Notes under the pieces: model-generated
The model's database searches: none
Told to the model about the DNA's origin: nothing
The model's input: only the letters and a program-made list of their open reading frames with translations
DNA from: Diaporthe sp. PMI_573
Lineage: Eukaryota > Ascomycota > Sordariomycetes > Diaporthales > Diaporthaceae
Reading direction: 5' to 3'
Length of the DNA: 64,000 nucleotides
Assembly (NCBI GenBank): GCA_021399435.1
Contig: JAJTUP010000113.1
Location: 1 to 64,000 of the forward strand
Shown here: positions 9,945 to 19,039 of the stretch, piece after piece
How the letters are laid out: the number at the start of each line of letters is the position of its first letter
Numbering within the stretch: position 1 is the first letter of the stretch
Made by a program: the position numbers and the translations under genes

Positions 9945-10800
9945 TGGCGGACGACGAGCTCCCACCTCCACGTGGTGTCCGCTGGGAACTCTCGAAGAAA
10001 CAGTTTGGCTGTCTTCGAGTGCCAGGAGGAGCTCAACGACGCGATTGTTGTATTCTGTCGACAACGCGCCGACGAGCCGACGCGCCAAAATCGACCCCCG
10101 AACCTCACGAAACACCGAACATTTACAGCCACAGTACAGCAAAGGGAGTTGCGCCCCTTCCGCGTACGCCTACGATAGAAAACGGAATTGGATACTCCAT
10201 TTTCTTGCCCGACAAGAGTTTACGGCATCGGAGATCGAGGATTGCGCGACGGAGAGCCGGAGTGAGATGACGGACATCGCCAAAACAAACGTCAAAAGAG
10301 CCACAACAGCACAGAACGCGACAACACCGCTTCAACACGTCGAAAATCAATCTTGGACCTCAAGAAACACCAAAATCACAGCCACAGTACGGCAAAGGGA
10401 GTTGCGTCCCCTTTGGTGTGCGTCCCGATGGAAAACGGACTTGGATAGTCCATTTTCCTGCCCGACAATGGTTTACGGCATCAGAGATCGAGGAGTACGC
10501 GATGGAGAAGCGGAGAGGAAGGGACGGATACGACTGAAACAACATTACCACGACCACCAACAACATGACCCAATCGTCAAGAGCAAGATCATCCTCCGTC
10601 AACAACGCGTCGACGCGTCGAAACCAACCTCCGAGCCTCACGAAACACCAAACATCACAGACACAGTACGGCAAAGGGAGTTGCGTCCCTTTTGGTGTAC
10701 GCCCACGATGGAAAGCAGACTTGGATACTCTGTTTCCTGCCCGACAACGGTTTACGGTTTCCGAGATTAGCGCCGACACGCGACTGGTCGGGACGGAAGT
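9945..10800. repeat. Three diverged tandem repeats of about 270 bp
   Basis: Three copies start near 10088, 10353 and 10623. Each contains CTCACGAAACACC or a variant, CAAAGGGAGTTGCG, a GGATA(C/G)TC block, TGCCCGACAA and GTTTACGG. Related GTCGAC/CGCG-rich sequence precedes copies 1 and 3. Copies differ at many positions, so the array is old. Minus-strand frames through it contain a repeated GRTPKGTQLPLPYC peptide, but stops intervene and coding is doubtful. Confidence 0.7.
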
Positions 10801-11519
10801 GACACCTTTTTAACATTTTATCGTCACAAACTTCAATTCTCCACACAACTGAACAAGTCTACACCACACAAGAGTAAAAACACCACCAACAGCTCAGAAC
10901 TCTCTTTGAAGACACTTTATATCCTGCGAACTACGCAGCTGGCACACCATCTAGCACGCTATCGCTGCAAAGGACGCGCTTACGACGCGTCCGGGTGCTG
11001 ATGGCGTCTAGTTGGTCTCAAGCAAGCACTGGCCCAAGAACATCAAACGAGCAAGCCTCGAAGACTACAAGTACTTTCAATACGGTCACGTATGCACTTC
11101 ATGCAGCGCACCCCAGACAAGCGACTATTGCAATGGGCAGCAAAGCGCTCGGCAGCCCAGCGATAGCAGTACAGACAGACGGAACAAGGATTGGATGGAT
11201 CCCGTGGATCAAGTCCACGCGGGGTGGTAACGTCCACAACACTGCAATACACCGGCGCGGACGAGTGATTATTGTCATACAGAAGCAGAGGTGGGCCGGA
11301 AAGGGCCTGACAAGTCATAGACACAGAACAGATATTGGGACTATTAGTAGATGCAACTGCTACGAGCAAAGGGGAAGCACAGCATGCACGAATGACCTGG
11401 TGTGAAGCAGCGGGACATATCTTGCAGGACTGGACTATTTTCTGGAAGCAAGAAGCGGGAGCACCTGTATTTATAGCGGAACGCTGCATAGCTGCCGATA
11501 AGTTGGATCCAAGGTCACG
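10801..11519. other. hAT-2 interior without a supported gene
   Basis: Frames of 70-160 codons overlap on both strands without a known domain. The plus-strand frame 11335-11544 (LLVDATATSKGEAQHARMTW onward) is the most protein-like but has no recognised relative. Confidence 0.35.
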
Positions 11520-11712
11520 TGTCACTGAGTTGACTGCCTGCTAGGCAGGAACGCCACCGAGGAGGCTGCCTACCAGGCAGCCAATGGCGTTAAGCAGTAG
11601 GGAGACAGCAGGCACAGCTATAAATAGCCTGTGCCTGCTGCAATAGATAGAAAGAATAGACAACACTTATTCTAGTAGCCCAGAGTCTCAACTCGATAGG
11701 GCGGCTGGGACA
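11520..11712. mobile_element. LTR-like block inside hAT-2
   Basis: The block starts TGTCACTGAG and ends CTGGGACA (TGTC..GACA inverted ends). It contains a TATA box (GCTATAAATAGCC) and hairpins such as GGCTGCCTACCAGGCAGCC, features typical of short Copia-type LTRs. No 5-bp target duplication is visible, so it may be truncated. An (AAAC)n tract follows at about 11725-11742. Confidence 0.4.
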
Positions 11713-11828
11713 GACTATGAATCAAACAAACAAACAAACAAGAATGTGCCTTCCGTAGATTCGATATCTATCGAAAACCAAGACTCGATAGAACGACCAA
11801 TCGCGATGCAGGTAGCTGGTACCTGGGT

Positions 11829-12293
11829 TCAATGGTAAACTGGGCTTGGGTACAGGTCCCTGTGACAAAAAGCGATGGATGAACCTGGGAAAACGATGAA
11901 TACCGTACTGGTCAATACATTTGACTTCTCGAGTACTTCTTCGGCACCGGAGTCCTCTAACGCTACGGGTGGGTTGATCGATCCGACTGGCCGCCCCGGA
12001 AGGTCAATCACGGAATCCCGGTATTTGTGAGGTAAGCCCACGTTGCGCTGGGGTCGCTGAGATTGAGCAGCAGGTGGTGAAACAGGCGGCGAAGAGGGCG
12101 GCGAGGAACCCTGTGCGGCAGCAAAGCGTAGTGGCGCGTCGCCAACTCGGATCTCTCTCTCCGGCCCCTCGATCTCTGGCCCAGGGAAAACTCGGTCAGA
12201 GTCACTGTATTCGGAGAGCTGCTTGCGGAGGTGATCAACGAGGTAAAATAACGAGGCAGCGGCCTCGGCAAACCGAGGCACTCGACCTGTCAA
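11829..12293 (-). pseudogene. Chimeric frame: hAT tail joined to Copia-like sequence
   Basis: The start (RFAEAAASLFYLVDHLRKQL) resembles the hAT segment after the KYFEG block. The downstream part (Pro-rich, then QRPQRNVGLPHKYRD) resembles the region between integrase and reverse transcriptase of Copia polyproteins. The two join without a stop. With the LTR-like block just to the left, this suggests a retroelement replaced the hAT C-terminus, which is otherwise missing. Confidence 0.35.
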
Positions 12294-12297
12294 ATTA

Positions 12298-13951
12298 TTA
12301 GTTAACCGATTGTAAAAGCTGGGAGAAAAACCTGCCTTCGAAATACTTAGTTAGCCTTTTAAACGGTAGTAGTACCGCAAGAGTAATTGCTAAGACGTGC
12401 CAGTCGTCTTGCGAGAGGAGATATTCTTCCGGAATCCGCTTCGTTTTATCTGCGTGGCGAGACATAACCGTTGTGTAGATCTCGATCGGGTCTTTTAATC
12501 GGAAAGCTCTTTCTACGGCAGTGAAAAAGGAATTCCATCGAGTATCGTTGTCTTGGAGGAGCATTAGTTGGCTAACTTCCCACAGGACTTCGCCGAATTC
12601 GTCGACTTCCTCCTCGCTAAGCTTCCCTTGCGCGTATTGAAGGAAGCCCTCTCGGCGTTGCGAAGACCTTCGGACCCAGCCTTGAAGATTGTGAACCCTG
12701 ACGAATGCGCCTGTTGGCCGCCATTCTTCGAGGAAGTCGAGGATCTTTTGAAGGGCTGCTTGTTCCGCTGGTTGCGATTCGAGGCTCTTAAGCACGTCTT
12801 TGAGCTTCCCCTCGAGGTAACTCGTTGCGCCGAGGTTGTAGATGTGATTGGTACAGCGAATTCTACGCTCCTGCGGCTGAACGTCAGGTAAAAGAGCGGC
12901 GATAATTTCGTTGACTGCGCTGTCATTTGCGTCGGCGTTGTCGCACGTGAAATAACCTAACTCGTCTGCAGAGATCTCGTACTCCGAGAGTACTTCACGC
13001 AACGTTGGACCGATATTTTCACCAGAGTGCGCGCCGCGGAGCCGCCTCAATGCCAAAAGCGACGTCTGCGGTCTTTTTAACGCGTCTGTGAAGTGAACAG
13101 TCACGCCGAGAAGCGCGTATTCTTGAGGAGAAGTCCAAAGATCGAAGGTGAGATGCTTCTTGTATAGAGAGGTGGCAAGCTTACTTCTCAATAGCTCTTT
13201 TTGCGACTGGTACTCTGCTTCTAACCACGATCGAATTGTAACGCCACTGCGAGGCAAAAGTTCGTCAACGAGTTCTTCGTTCAACAAGCCGAGAAGCTCC
13301 CGAAAGTCAGGGTGTTCGACGGCCGAGAAGGGTATATCGGCATCTACAATCCAACGGAGCAGTAGATCCTTGAACAGCTCTGCCTTCGACTTCGGAATAG
13401 CTAACCGGTCTACGGCTTGCTTTTGCAAGTCGAGTACAGTTCTCTGGCGTTGACGCCGGCGAGGCGGCTCAGACTCTGTAGTCTCGCTGTCTACCTCGCC
13501 AACAAGAAGATGGTGATCTTTCCTTAAGTGCCTGAGCGCTCCGCTTGTGCCGCCGTTGACGAGGGCGTATAGCGATATTTCCTTCTTGTTATCACACTGG
13601 TTGCAAAGCCAGAAGTCTCCCTTCTCTCTATTTCCAACGACTTTGGTGAGCCGCCGGCCATACGGATCGATAGGCGACTTCCTCCCCCTCTTTTTCCTGT
13701 CGTAGCCACTCGGTCGGCTCGTAATCTTGGCGTTGGATCTTGATCTTGCTCATCAAGCTAACTTCGGTACGGATCTCGTCGGTGTCGATATCTCGGAGCT
13801 GGTCGGCAACGGACCGTCCCCCGCGAAAAGTAGCAAACGCGGTGCTTCCGGCTGCGGCGGATCTCGTGTTCAGGGTCGAGGGCTGGCTGGCCGTCTCGGT
13901 AACTGCTTCCGAGAGGGCGACCACCGAAGAGGTATCGTCAATATCCGACAT
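12298..13951 (-). pseudogene. hAT-2 transposase, decayed
   Basis: The main frame is open leftward from about 13740 to 12298. It has a BED finger (FWLCNQCDNKKE at about 13600, RHLRKDHH), the QKQAVDRLAIPKSKAELF segment, HLTFDLWTSPQEYALLGVTV, ELGYFTCDNADANDSAVNEI, RRIRCTNHIYNLGA and DNDTRWNSFFTAVERA, ending at KYFEGRFFSQLL. The N-terminal 70 or so residues (from 13951, MS-DIDDTSSVVALSE) lie in another frame, so a frameshift or unseen intron is needed. The dimerisation domain is absent. This copy cannot make a full transposase, but its ends look mobilisable. Confidence 0.85.
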
Positions 13952-14059
13952 GTTGACGGTGATGAGCGTGGTGCTCGGGGCTAACTTTTGGCCGTGCCAG
14001 CAGGAATTTTACCATCCAAGCCACCGTGTGCTATGACCACCATAGGGTCCCTGCTTACC

Positions 14060-14187
14060 AAGCCGGTATCAAGACAAGTCAAGCCAGCTAGAAAAGCCGT
14101 CTTGATTGATAAGATGGTCATCTTGACTTGGCTTGACTTGACTTGGCTTGTCTTGTCTTGGTTAGGCTTGTCTTGTTGAGAGCGCTG
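14060..14187. repeat. hAT-2 right subterminal repeats
   Basis: At least nine copies of CTTGTCTTG, CTTGACTTGG or complements lie here, mirroring the left end. Such clustered words are usual transposase-binding sites. Confidence 0.8.
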
Positions 14188-14195
14188 CCCAGAAT
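14188..14195. repeat. Right 8-bp target-site duplication of hAT-2
   Basis: CCCAGAAT follows the right terminal repeat directly and equals 9743-9750. Confidence 0.95.
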
Positions 14196-14488
14196 AGACT
14201 TGTTTAACTTTGTGTACGGATAAAACGGGGTGGAAAATCGTTTTTATTTTGTTGTTGTGGGCGATCGAAGGTACTTAGGGTATGCGCTATTTCACAAGGA
14301 AATCCAGGTATTTTCAAACCCCACCAAAAATGTCCATTCCTTTCCACAATTTCCACATATGGAACATGTGGAAGGGGCTCCGTGGCGTGGATATGGAAAT
14401 GCAGAAGCCCGCGTGGAATGGAATGGAATGGATATGGATCCACATTATGGATCCATATGTGGATTTCGTGGTATGGATTTGAACCCTG
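14196..14488. repeat. hAT-1 right end with GGATATGG/ATCCATAT repeats
   Basis: The segment holds clustered TGGAATGG, GGATATGGATCCA and CCATATGTGG words and ends GGATTTGAACCCTG at 14488, i.e. CAGGGTTC on the minus strand. It interrupts the PKS frame, which changes from ACP-like to repeat-derived peptide at this point. Confidence 0.6.
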
Positions 14489-15624
14489 GCCATCTCACGG
14501 ATCGACAAAGCGTTCAAGATCTCCAAAACGGAGAGCTTGACACAGCTGGCGGTGGCTAGCCAGCTCCTCATCTCCACTGCAATCAGCTCATCGATGCCGT
14601 ACGTCGCCAACGACTGAGAGATATCAATGTCTTCAGCCTCCATGCGGAGGATAGCAGCTAGACACGCCCGCAGGGCAAGTGCAACAGCCTCTGAAGCGCT
14701 GTCTTCCTGGTTCAGCCCGAGGGCCTGCACAAGAAGAGACGATGGGTCAATAGTGCAGGTCTCCACGGCTCTCGAGGTCGAAGCAGCCCACCGTATGGCC
14801 AGCCGCATGGTCCCGAAACGCCGGTCCCTCGACATGAGGTCCTCAGGCATTGCTTTGCTCCACGCCGGCAGGCCAACAATGACTTGGGTATCTTCCGGAG
14901 TGGCAGGTTGACGCTGAATCGCCTCTTCTACCAGCTGCAGTACTTCCGCAGCAGATATGGGAGTTGAGCCGGTCGTCGTCGCGGCTCGCCTTCTCGCATG
15001 AACACCGTCACCACCTCCCCCTGCACCTACGCCGCCGATATCGATGCAGGTAAATGGCCTGCCGCTTGCTGCACGATTGCGGGTCAACGCAGCTTGGAAG
15101 GTGCTGCCTACTGAGAAGTCCGCCTCCGGGGGTTCGCCAACCACGCCTGCTAATGAAGACAAAACAACAAAGAAGGACAGACTAGGTGGTAAATAGCGGT
15201 CCAGGGTGAGCGTGCTGACCACTCTGGACAGGGCCGCGTGCTTCCACTGGTCGAAGGTGACGGACCGCAATGCCTCGTCCCATAGTCGAAGGTTATCAGA
15301 CATGTGCCCAAAACCCAGAAAGCAACAGAATAGGTGACAGTGACTACTCACAAAGCGGTTCAACGCATCGGCGATCACCACACCACGAATAGGCGGCATC
15401 GAGCCGCTCGCATGATTAAGCAGCTCAACCAGACTTTCCTCAGATGACAGGTCGCAGTTCAGAATCTGAACATTACGACCCTCTTTCTCAGCCGTATCCT
15501 GGACCGCCACCATCACGGAATTCTTTTCCGCGTTGTGATGGAGAATGAGCAAGTTTTGGACGCCCTTCTCCATCATCCCCAATGCCAAATCTTGGGCGAT
15601 TCCACCCACGTCACCCACGATCAA
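14489..15624 (-). pseudogene. Polyketide synthase C-terminal fragment (KR-ACP)
   Basis: The frame encodes the end of a highly-reducing PKS: a ketoreductase with MIVGDVGGIAQDLALGMMEK and FFVVLSSLAG, then an acyl-carrier domain ending YGIDELIAVEMRSWL..LEILNALSIREMA. A 78-nt intron (15274-15351, GTGAGT..GAG, CTGATAAC branch) restores the KR alignment. The KR active-site Tyr is Phe (ADFSVGSTF instead of xNYxxGN). The ACP serine that carries phosphopantetheine is Glu (GIDEL instead of GxDSL). Everything upstream (KS-AT-DH-ER) is missing at 15624, and hAT-1 ends the gene at 14488. It cannot be a working PKS. Confidence 0.85.
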
Positions 15625-15629
15625 GAACG

Positions 15630-15935
15630 CTGCGTCTGGGTCTCAGCCCCGACGGCATACCATCCCTCTCTCAGGTTGAAAGCCTCCCATTCCTGGACGC
15701 CGTGATCCAGGAGGCACTGTGCCTGCATCCGGGCGTGCTGACCCGTCAGATGCGGGTTTCGCCTGAAGAGCCAGTGGTATACGCTGACAAGGCGGCCGCG
15801 AAGACATACGTGGTTCAACCCGGCACGGTCACGAGCACGTCTCCGCACATAACCCACCAGGACCGAGCAAGCCTTTGAGGAGGCATCCAAGTTCCGCCCG
15901 CAGCGGTGGATCGACAACCCCAAGTTGTGTTATTC
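15630..15935 (+). pseudogene. Cytochrome P450 fragment
   Basis: The frame reads LPFLDAVIQEALCLHPG, which aligns to the P450 K-helix ExxR block (usually ExLRLHP) with Cys at the Arg position, one CGT/CGC-to-TGT/TGC type change. Then come VVYADK, YVVQPGTVTSTSPHITHQD and, after a 1-nt frameshift near 15862, FEEASKFRPQRW (the PERF/W region). The heme-binding Cys region and the whole N-terminus are missing. The 5' break coincides with the 5' break of the PKS piece on the other strand, so the two were joined by one rearrangement. Confidence 0.8.
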
Positions 15936-16622
15936 AACTTGACCGTGAAATCCTGCACTCCTTCACATATTTCCGCATCGAGTTCTTCCTTTCGACGAGA
16001 ATACTCGACGTCCAAGAGCCTCCGCTCCATTGTGTGCTCTGTTTTCAAGCCATCAAAGCGGGAATCATGAGGGTTTGGGAGGATGCTTAGATTCCCGATA
16101 GACGTTCTGACCGGCGGTGGGTCCAAATTGTGATCCATGAAGGTGGAAGAAATAGGGTACTGGTACAGCTTTATGGTTGATATAATGAAAGAATGCTCTA
16201 GGGTCTTATCTAGCCCTATAGGTAGAAGTGGCTTGTCCACATAGTTGATTTGTATTTCAATTATTCCTCTCATCATGACTTTGACCGACTGCTCTTCGTC
16301 CTCTTCTCTTACTTGCCGTAGGCTTTCCTTGATTCCCTTTGTCCTCGTCTACAAAACTTACTATGGCCTCATGATCAGGACTACCATGCAGAGTCTCCTG
16401 TTTAATAAACAGGGATAAACCGCACGTCCAGTTTATGCCTCTCCCGGAGCACGTAAATCCATCAAATCTCGCTGGTTCCAAGAACCTCTGATGCGAATCG
16501 TAAATAAACTAAGAGAACAAGGATTTAAGCCCAATGCTTTCAGCTCCACGGCACCTTTCTCTGATCTCCCGTCACACTGATCAAGCGCAGAAATTCTAAG
16601 AAATGGCATATAGCTTAGCCGA
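15936..16622. other. Stretch with degenerate minus-strand coding
   Basis: A minus-strand frame (16276-15815) contains TMERRLLDVEYSRRKEELDA, a charged helix, but no known domain. It overlaps the P450 fragment and may belong to the retroelement-like sequence further right. Confidence 0.3.
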
Positions 16623-16922
16623 TCAGTGGCTCGGGTCTTTATCATACAAGACGCACCTCCGGTTCAGCCACTCATCTTTCGAAAGGATAGCCCTGTCGAC
16701 CATGTTGGCCGGGCCAGGGCGAAGAACATAAAAAGTCGAAGTACCGTGCTCGGCATTTCCTTTCCCCATCCAGTTGATGGAAATCTGTTCGCTGCACCCA
16801 AATGCTCCGACGACAAGATTTAGGACGTGTGGTTTTTTCAATCTAATCTTCTGGTCCTCCAGCTGGTGATCAATGAGCATCCCAGAGGTAATAGTGTTCA
16901 CGGTTGCACCCATGTCCACCAT
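16623..16922 (-). pseudogene. Retropepsin-like aspartic protease fragment
   Basis: The frame starts MVDMGATVNTITSGML, matching the D-[ST]-G-A active-site strand of retroviral-type aspartic proteases except that Met replaces Thr/Ser. It then has LNLVVGAFGCSEQISINWMG and FYVLRPGPANMVDRAILSKD. Such domains occur in Gypsy retrotransposons and in domesticated gag-protease genes of fungi. The adjacent reverse transcriptase is absent. Flanking minus-strand frames (17049-17757) may be its gag. Confidence 0.5.
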
Positions 16923-17048
16923 GACCTTTCAGCGAAAACTCCTTACCGTTGTAACGGTGCAGGACTCTAAGCCATCCCTCTATGTTCTCTTCGGTTTTCT
17001 TCGCCATATTTTCTTCGACCTCCTATACGAAGTTAATTGTTGGAAGGA

Positions 17049-17757
17049 TCATGCCGGGTCTGCATCAATTGATGCGCAATTGAAATTACAAAGTCGTACC
17101 TTGTCAATGTCGTCAGCGACCGTCGAAGCCACAACATCACGTACGGGAGGTTCAGCAGGGCTCGACGCATCGGGGGTCGGGACAGTGGCAGGTACACTCG
17201 GCTGAGCAAGCTGGACCGCTTGCTGCTCCTTCACCTTCGCTTCTACACGCCGGCAGCTCGGCAACGTGGGGCCGCTAGCGAATGGATACCCCGGGCCCCG
17301 GCCCATTGCCATGCCAATTTGATGGACCCCTGCATCAACAAAAACAATACCCGGTCCATCTTGTGTGCCACATCTGACGGGCCGCAGTTTGTTTGCAGCT
17401 GCAAAAAGTTTTGGGTTGCAGGCAGGGCTTGTGACTGAGGGGAACGTGGGTGTCGAGGCAATTGGCGGGAGTCGGACTGATGCATAGCGAGCAGATAGGA
17501 GCCTTCACGCACTCTGCTGCAACCCTGTTGTCGATACTATCAATTTTCTGAGAGAGCTGGTCGACGTGCCCAGAGAGCTGGTTCATGGATTGAATAAGTG
17601 CCGCGTTTTGCGCTTCCATTCTTTGCAGAATTTGGGTAGTATGGTCGACGAGTACTTGGAGCAGCTGCCCTTCTCGAACGGCGGGCACATTGGCAAAGCG
17701 TTTCAACTGCTGTCCCACGTTAAGCCTAAAAAGTCGTACACGGTTGCCGCCGTACAT
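17049..17757 (-). pseudogene. Degenerate gag-like region with coiled coil
   Basis: Several overlapping minus-strand frames are needed. One has a clear coiled coil (QLLQVLVDHTTQILQRMEAQ, then QLSQKIDSIDNRV). Another, 17312-17049, is Pro/Ala/Val-rich with a CRRVEAKVKEQQ start. Position and order, before a retropepsin piece on the same strand, suggest a decayed retrotransposon gag. No intact zinc knuckle can be read. Confidence 0.35.
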
Positions 17758-17820
17758 TGTACGGCGGCCTCTCGTACATGTACCGTACCGTACATGTACT
17801 CGTACAAGTGGGCATCCCTA
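17747..17820. mobile_element. Palindromic GTAC-rich hAT-like terminus
   Basis: CCGCCGTACA-T-TGTACGGCGG (17747-17767) is a perfect 10-bp hairpin, followed by GTACATGTACCGTACCGTACATGTAC-type sequence. Read leftward from 17820 the end is TAGGGATGCCCACTTGTACG, a hAT-like start. No partner terminus was found. Confidence 0.45.
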
Positions 17821-17985
17821 CCTCAGTGAAGCCTTGTTTCCTAGCTCTCGTCTCCCAGTAGTCGTCTCGAACTCTCCGGCCATTCTGAATGACTCGGCTG
17901 CCGAACCGACGGAATATACTGCGTGCCGTGACAATCACTATCCAAATTCTACTTCATTTGATGTGGAAATTATGATCCCGTCCAA

Positions 17986-18264
17986 TCAGAAATCCTGCTT
18001 CGCTTCAAGATCCTTTACACGCTGATCCAGTGTTGGCAATCTTACTCGATCGCGTACTGCGCAGTGCAATGATTCGTAAGGGCAGGTCGGATGTGACCAA
18101 AATAGCGAGACTGTGTCCAAAAGTGCAAATGCCGCATCATCCGGCCCTTTGTGGTCCATCTTCCTTCTCTTGGCCAGGCGTACAGCCTTGCCTATAGGCG
18201 TAATGTCTTGATTTTCTTTCGTTGTCCGAACTCGTTGGCATCGAAAGCCAGACAACGCACCCAC
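17986..18264 (-). CDS. Hypothetical protein fragment
   Basis: The 92-residue frame contains IGKAVRLAKRRKMDHKGPDD and ends in a charged helix (LDQRVKDLEAKQDF). No domain is recognised, and the frame lacks clear exon boundaries. It could be an N-terminal piece of the gag-like sequence to its left. Confidence 0.25.
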   Translation of the reverse strand: MGALSGFRCQRVRTTKENQDITPIGKAVRLAKRRKMDHKGPDDAAFALLDTVSLFWSHPTCPYESLHCAVRDRVRLPTLDQRVKDLEAKQDF

Positions 18265-18361
18265 AAGCCGATCATGCTGCCCCCTTCTACCGCTGTTATA
18301 AGTGATGAGCTACTGGCTATCGTGCCAGAGAAGAAGGGGTTCTGGCGTGTTGTTCCCACGC

Positions 18362-18700
18362 GTGCAAAGTGCCTGTGCGGCCCATGCCGCACATGACCTC
18401 GTCTAGAATCAGGAGCGCCCCGTGCTCCTCGCATATCGCCTTTATGGCCCTGAAGTACCCCGGTGGCGCTGCCATGTAGCCGAGCGCTGCGCCCACAACT
18501 GGCTCGGCGATGAAGGCTGCGATGGTGTTAGGGCCGGCGGCCTGGAAGGCTTCTTCGAGCTCAGCGCCTTTCCTCGCGACAAAGGCTGTGTCGGGATCAC
18601 CAGGGATTACCTCCGGCAAAGGATGCCCTTGCTGTATAAAACCCTCGGTACCGTCAGGGGATTTAATGAGCTCCGGGTCCTCGACCAGGTCTAGGAAGGT
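18362..18700 (-). pseudogene. Class III aminotransferase fragment
   Basis: The frame reads TIAAFIAEPVVGAALGYMAA, YFRAIKAICEEHGALLILDE and VMCGMGRTGTLHAWEQ. These match the central PLP-binding part of class III (omega) aminotransferases, including the LILDEVxxGxGRTG block whose Asp contacts the PLP ring nitrogen. The similarity stops after HAWEQ at about 18362, before the PLP lysine region. The upstream half is also gone. Relatives transfer amino groups to or from omega-amino or beta-amino substrates. This copy is a fragment. Confidence 0.8.
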
Positions 18701-19039
18701 CTGGCTTGGCGGGGTGATATGGACATCACCGCTTCCGAGGCTGCAGCCGATTTAGTTTCCTCTGTGGCAGCACCAAGGGAGGCCGCCAACTGACCTTCAG
18801 CCCCAATGGAACCCACAAGCGGGCTTGCTGTAGATGCTGCCGAACAAGGGTTCAAACAGGTCCTTCGCTTGGCCCGGTTCAATAAGCCCTCTCTGACCTT
18901 AGACTCGCTAGCCTGGTTCTGCTGATCTCCAGTACTTAAGGCAGCCAGCTCCCTCACGAGGCAGCTGCCTCGTCTCATTCCAACTTCTCTTCCCCAACAA
19001 CTCTCCAGACCGATACCACACCAAGAGCCGACTGCCGCC

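Larger units (their letters stand above)
9751..14187 (-). mobile_element. Nested hAT transposon (hAT-2), 4437 bp, complete ends
   Basis: Both termini are CAGCGCTCTCAACAAG (16 bp, perfect, inverted) and the element is flanked by the perfect 8-bp duplication CCCAGAAT. Subterminal regions are packed with CAAGACAAGCC/CTTGACTTGG words. The right half encodes a decayed transposase (minus strand). The left half holds a threefold tandem repeat and an LTR-like block, so the element carries foreign sequence. It inserted into the 5' part of hAT-1, so it is the younger insertion. Confidence 0.92.
7581..14488 (-). mobile_element. Outer hAT transposon (hAT-1), split by a nested hAT
   Basis: The proposed ends are CAGGGGCACATAAG at 7581 and, on the minus strand from 14488, CAGGGTTCAAATCC. 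The outer 8-mers TCAATCTC (7573-7580) and GCCATCTC (14489-14496) agree at 6 of 8 positions, as expected of an aged target duplication. Without the nested element and its duplicated 8-mer the length is about 2.46 kb, right for a hAT with a roughly 640-residue transposase. The right end carries subterminal GGATATGG/ATCCATAT repeats. The element lies at the 3' end of a PKS gene. The left end is less certain than the right. Confidence 0.5.

Noticed and set aside
10360..10779. 139-codon minus-strand frame with a repeated peptide
   Set aside because: The peptide repeat follows from the tandem DNA repeat and the frame does not extend over all copies.
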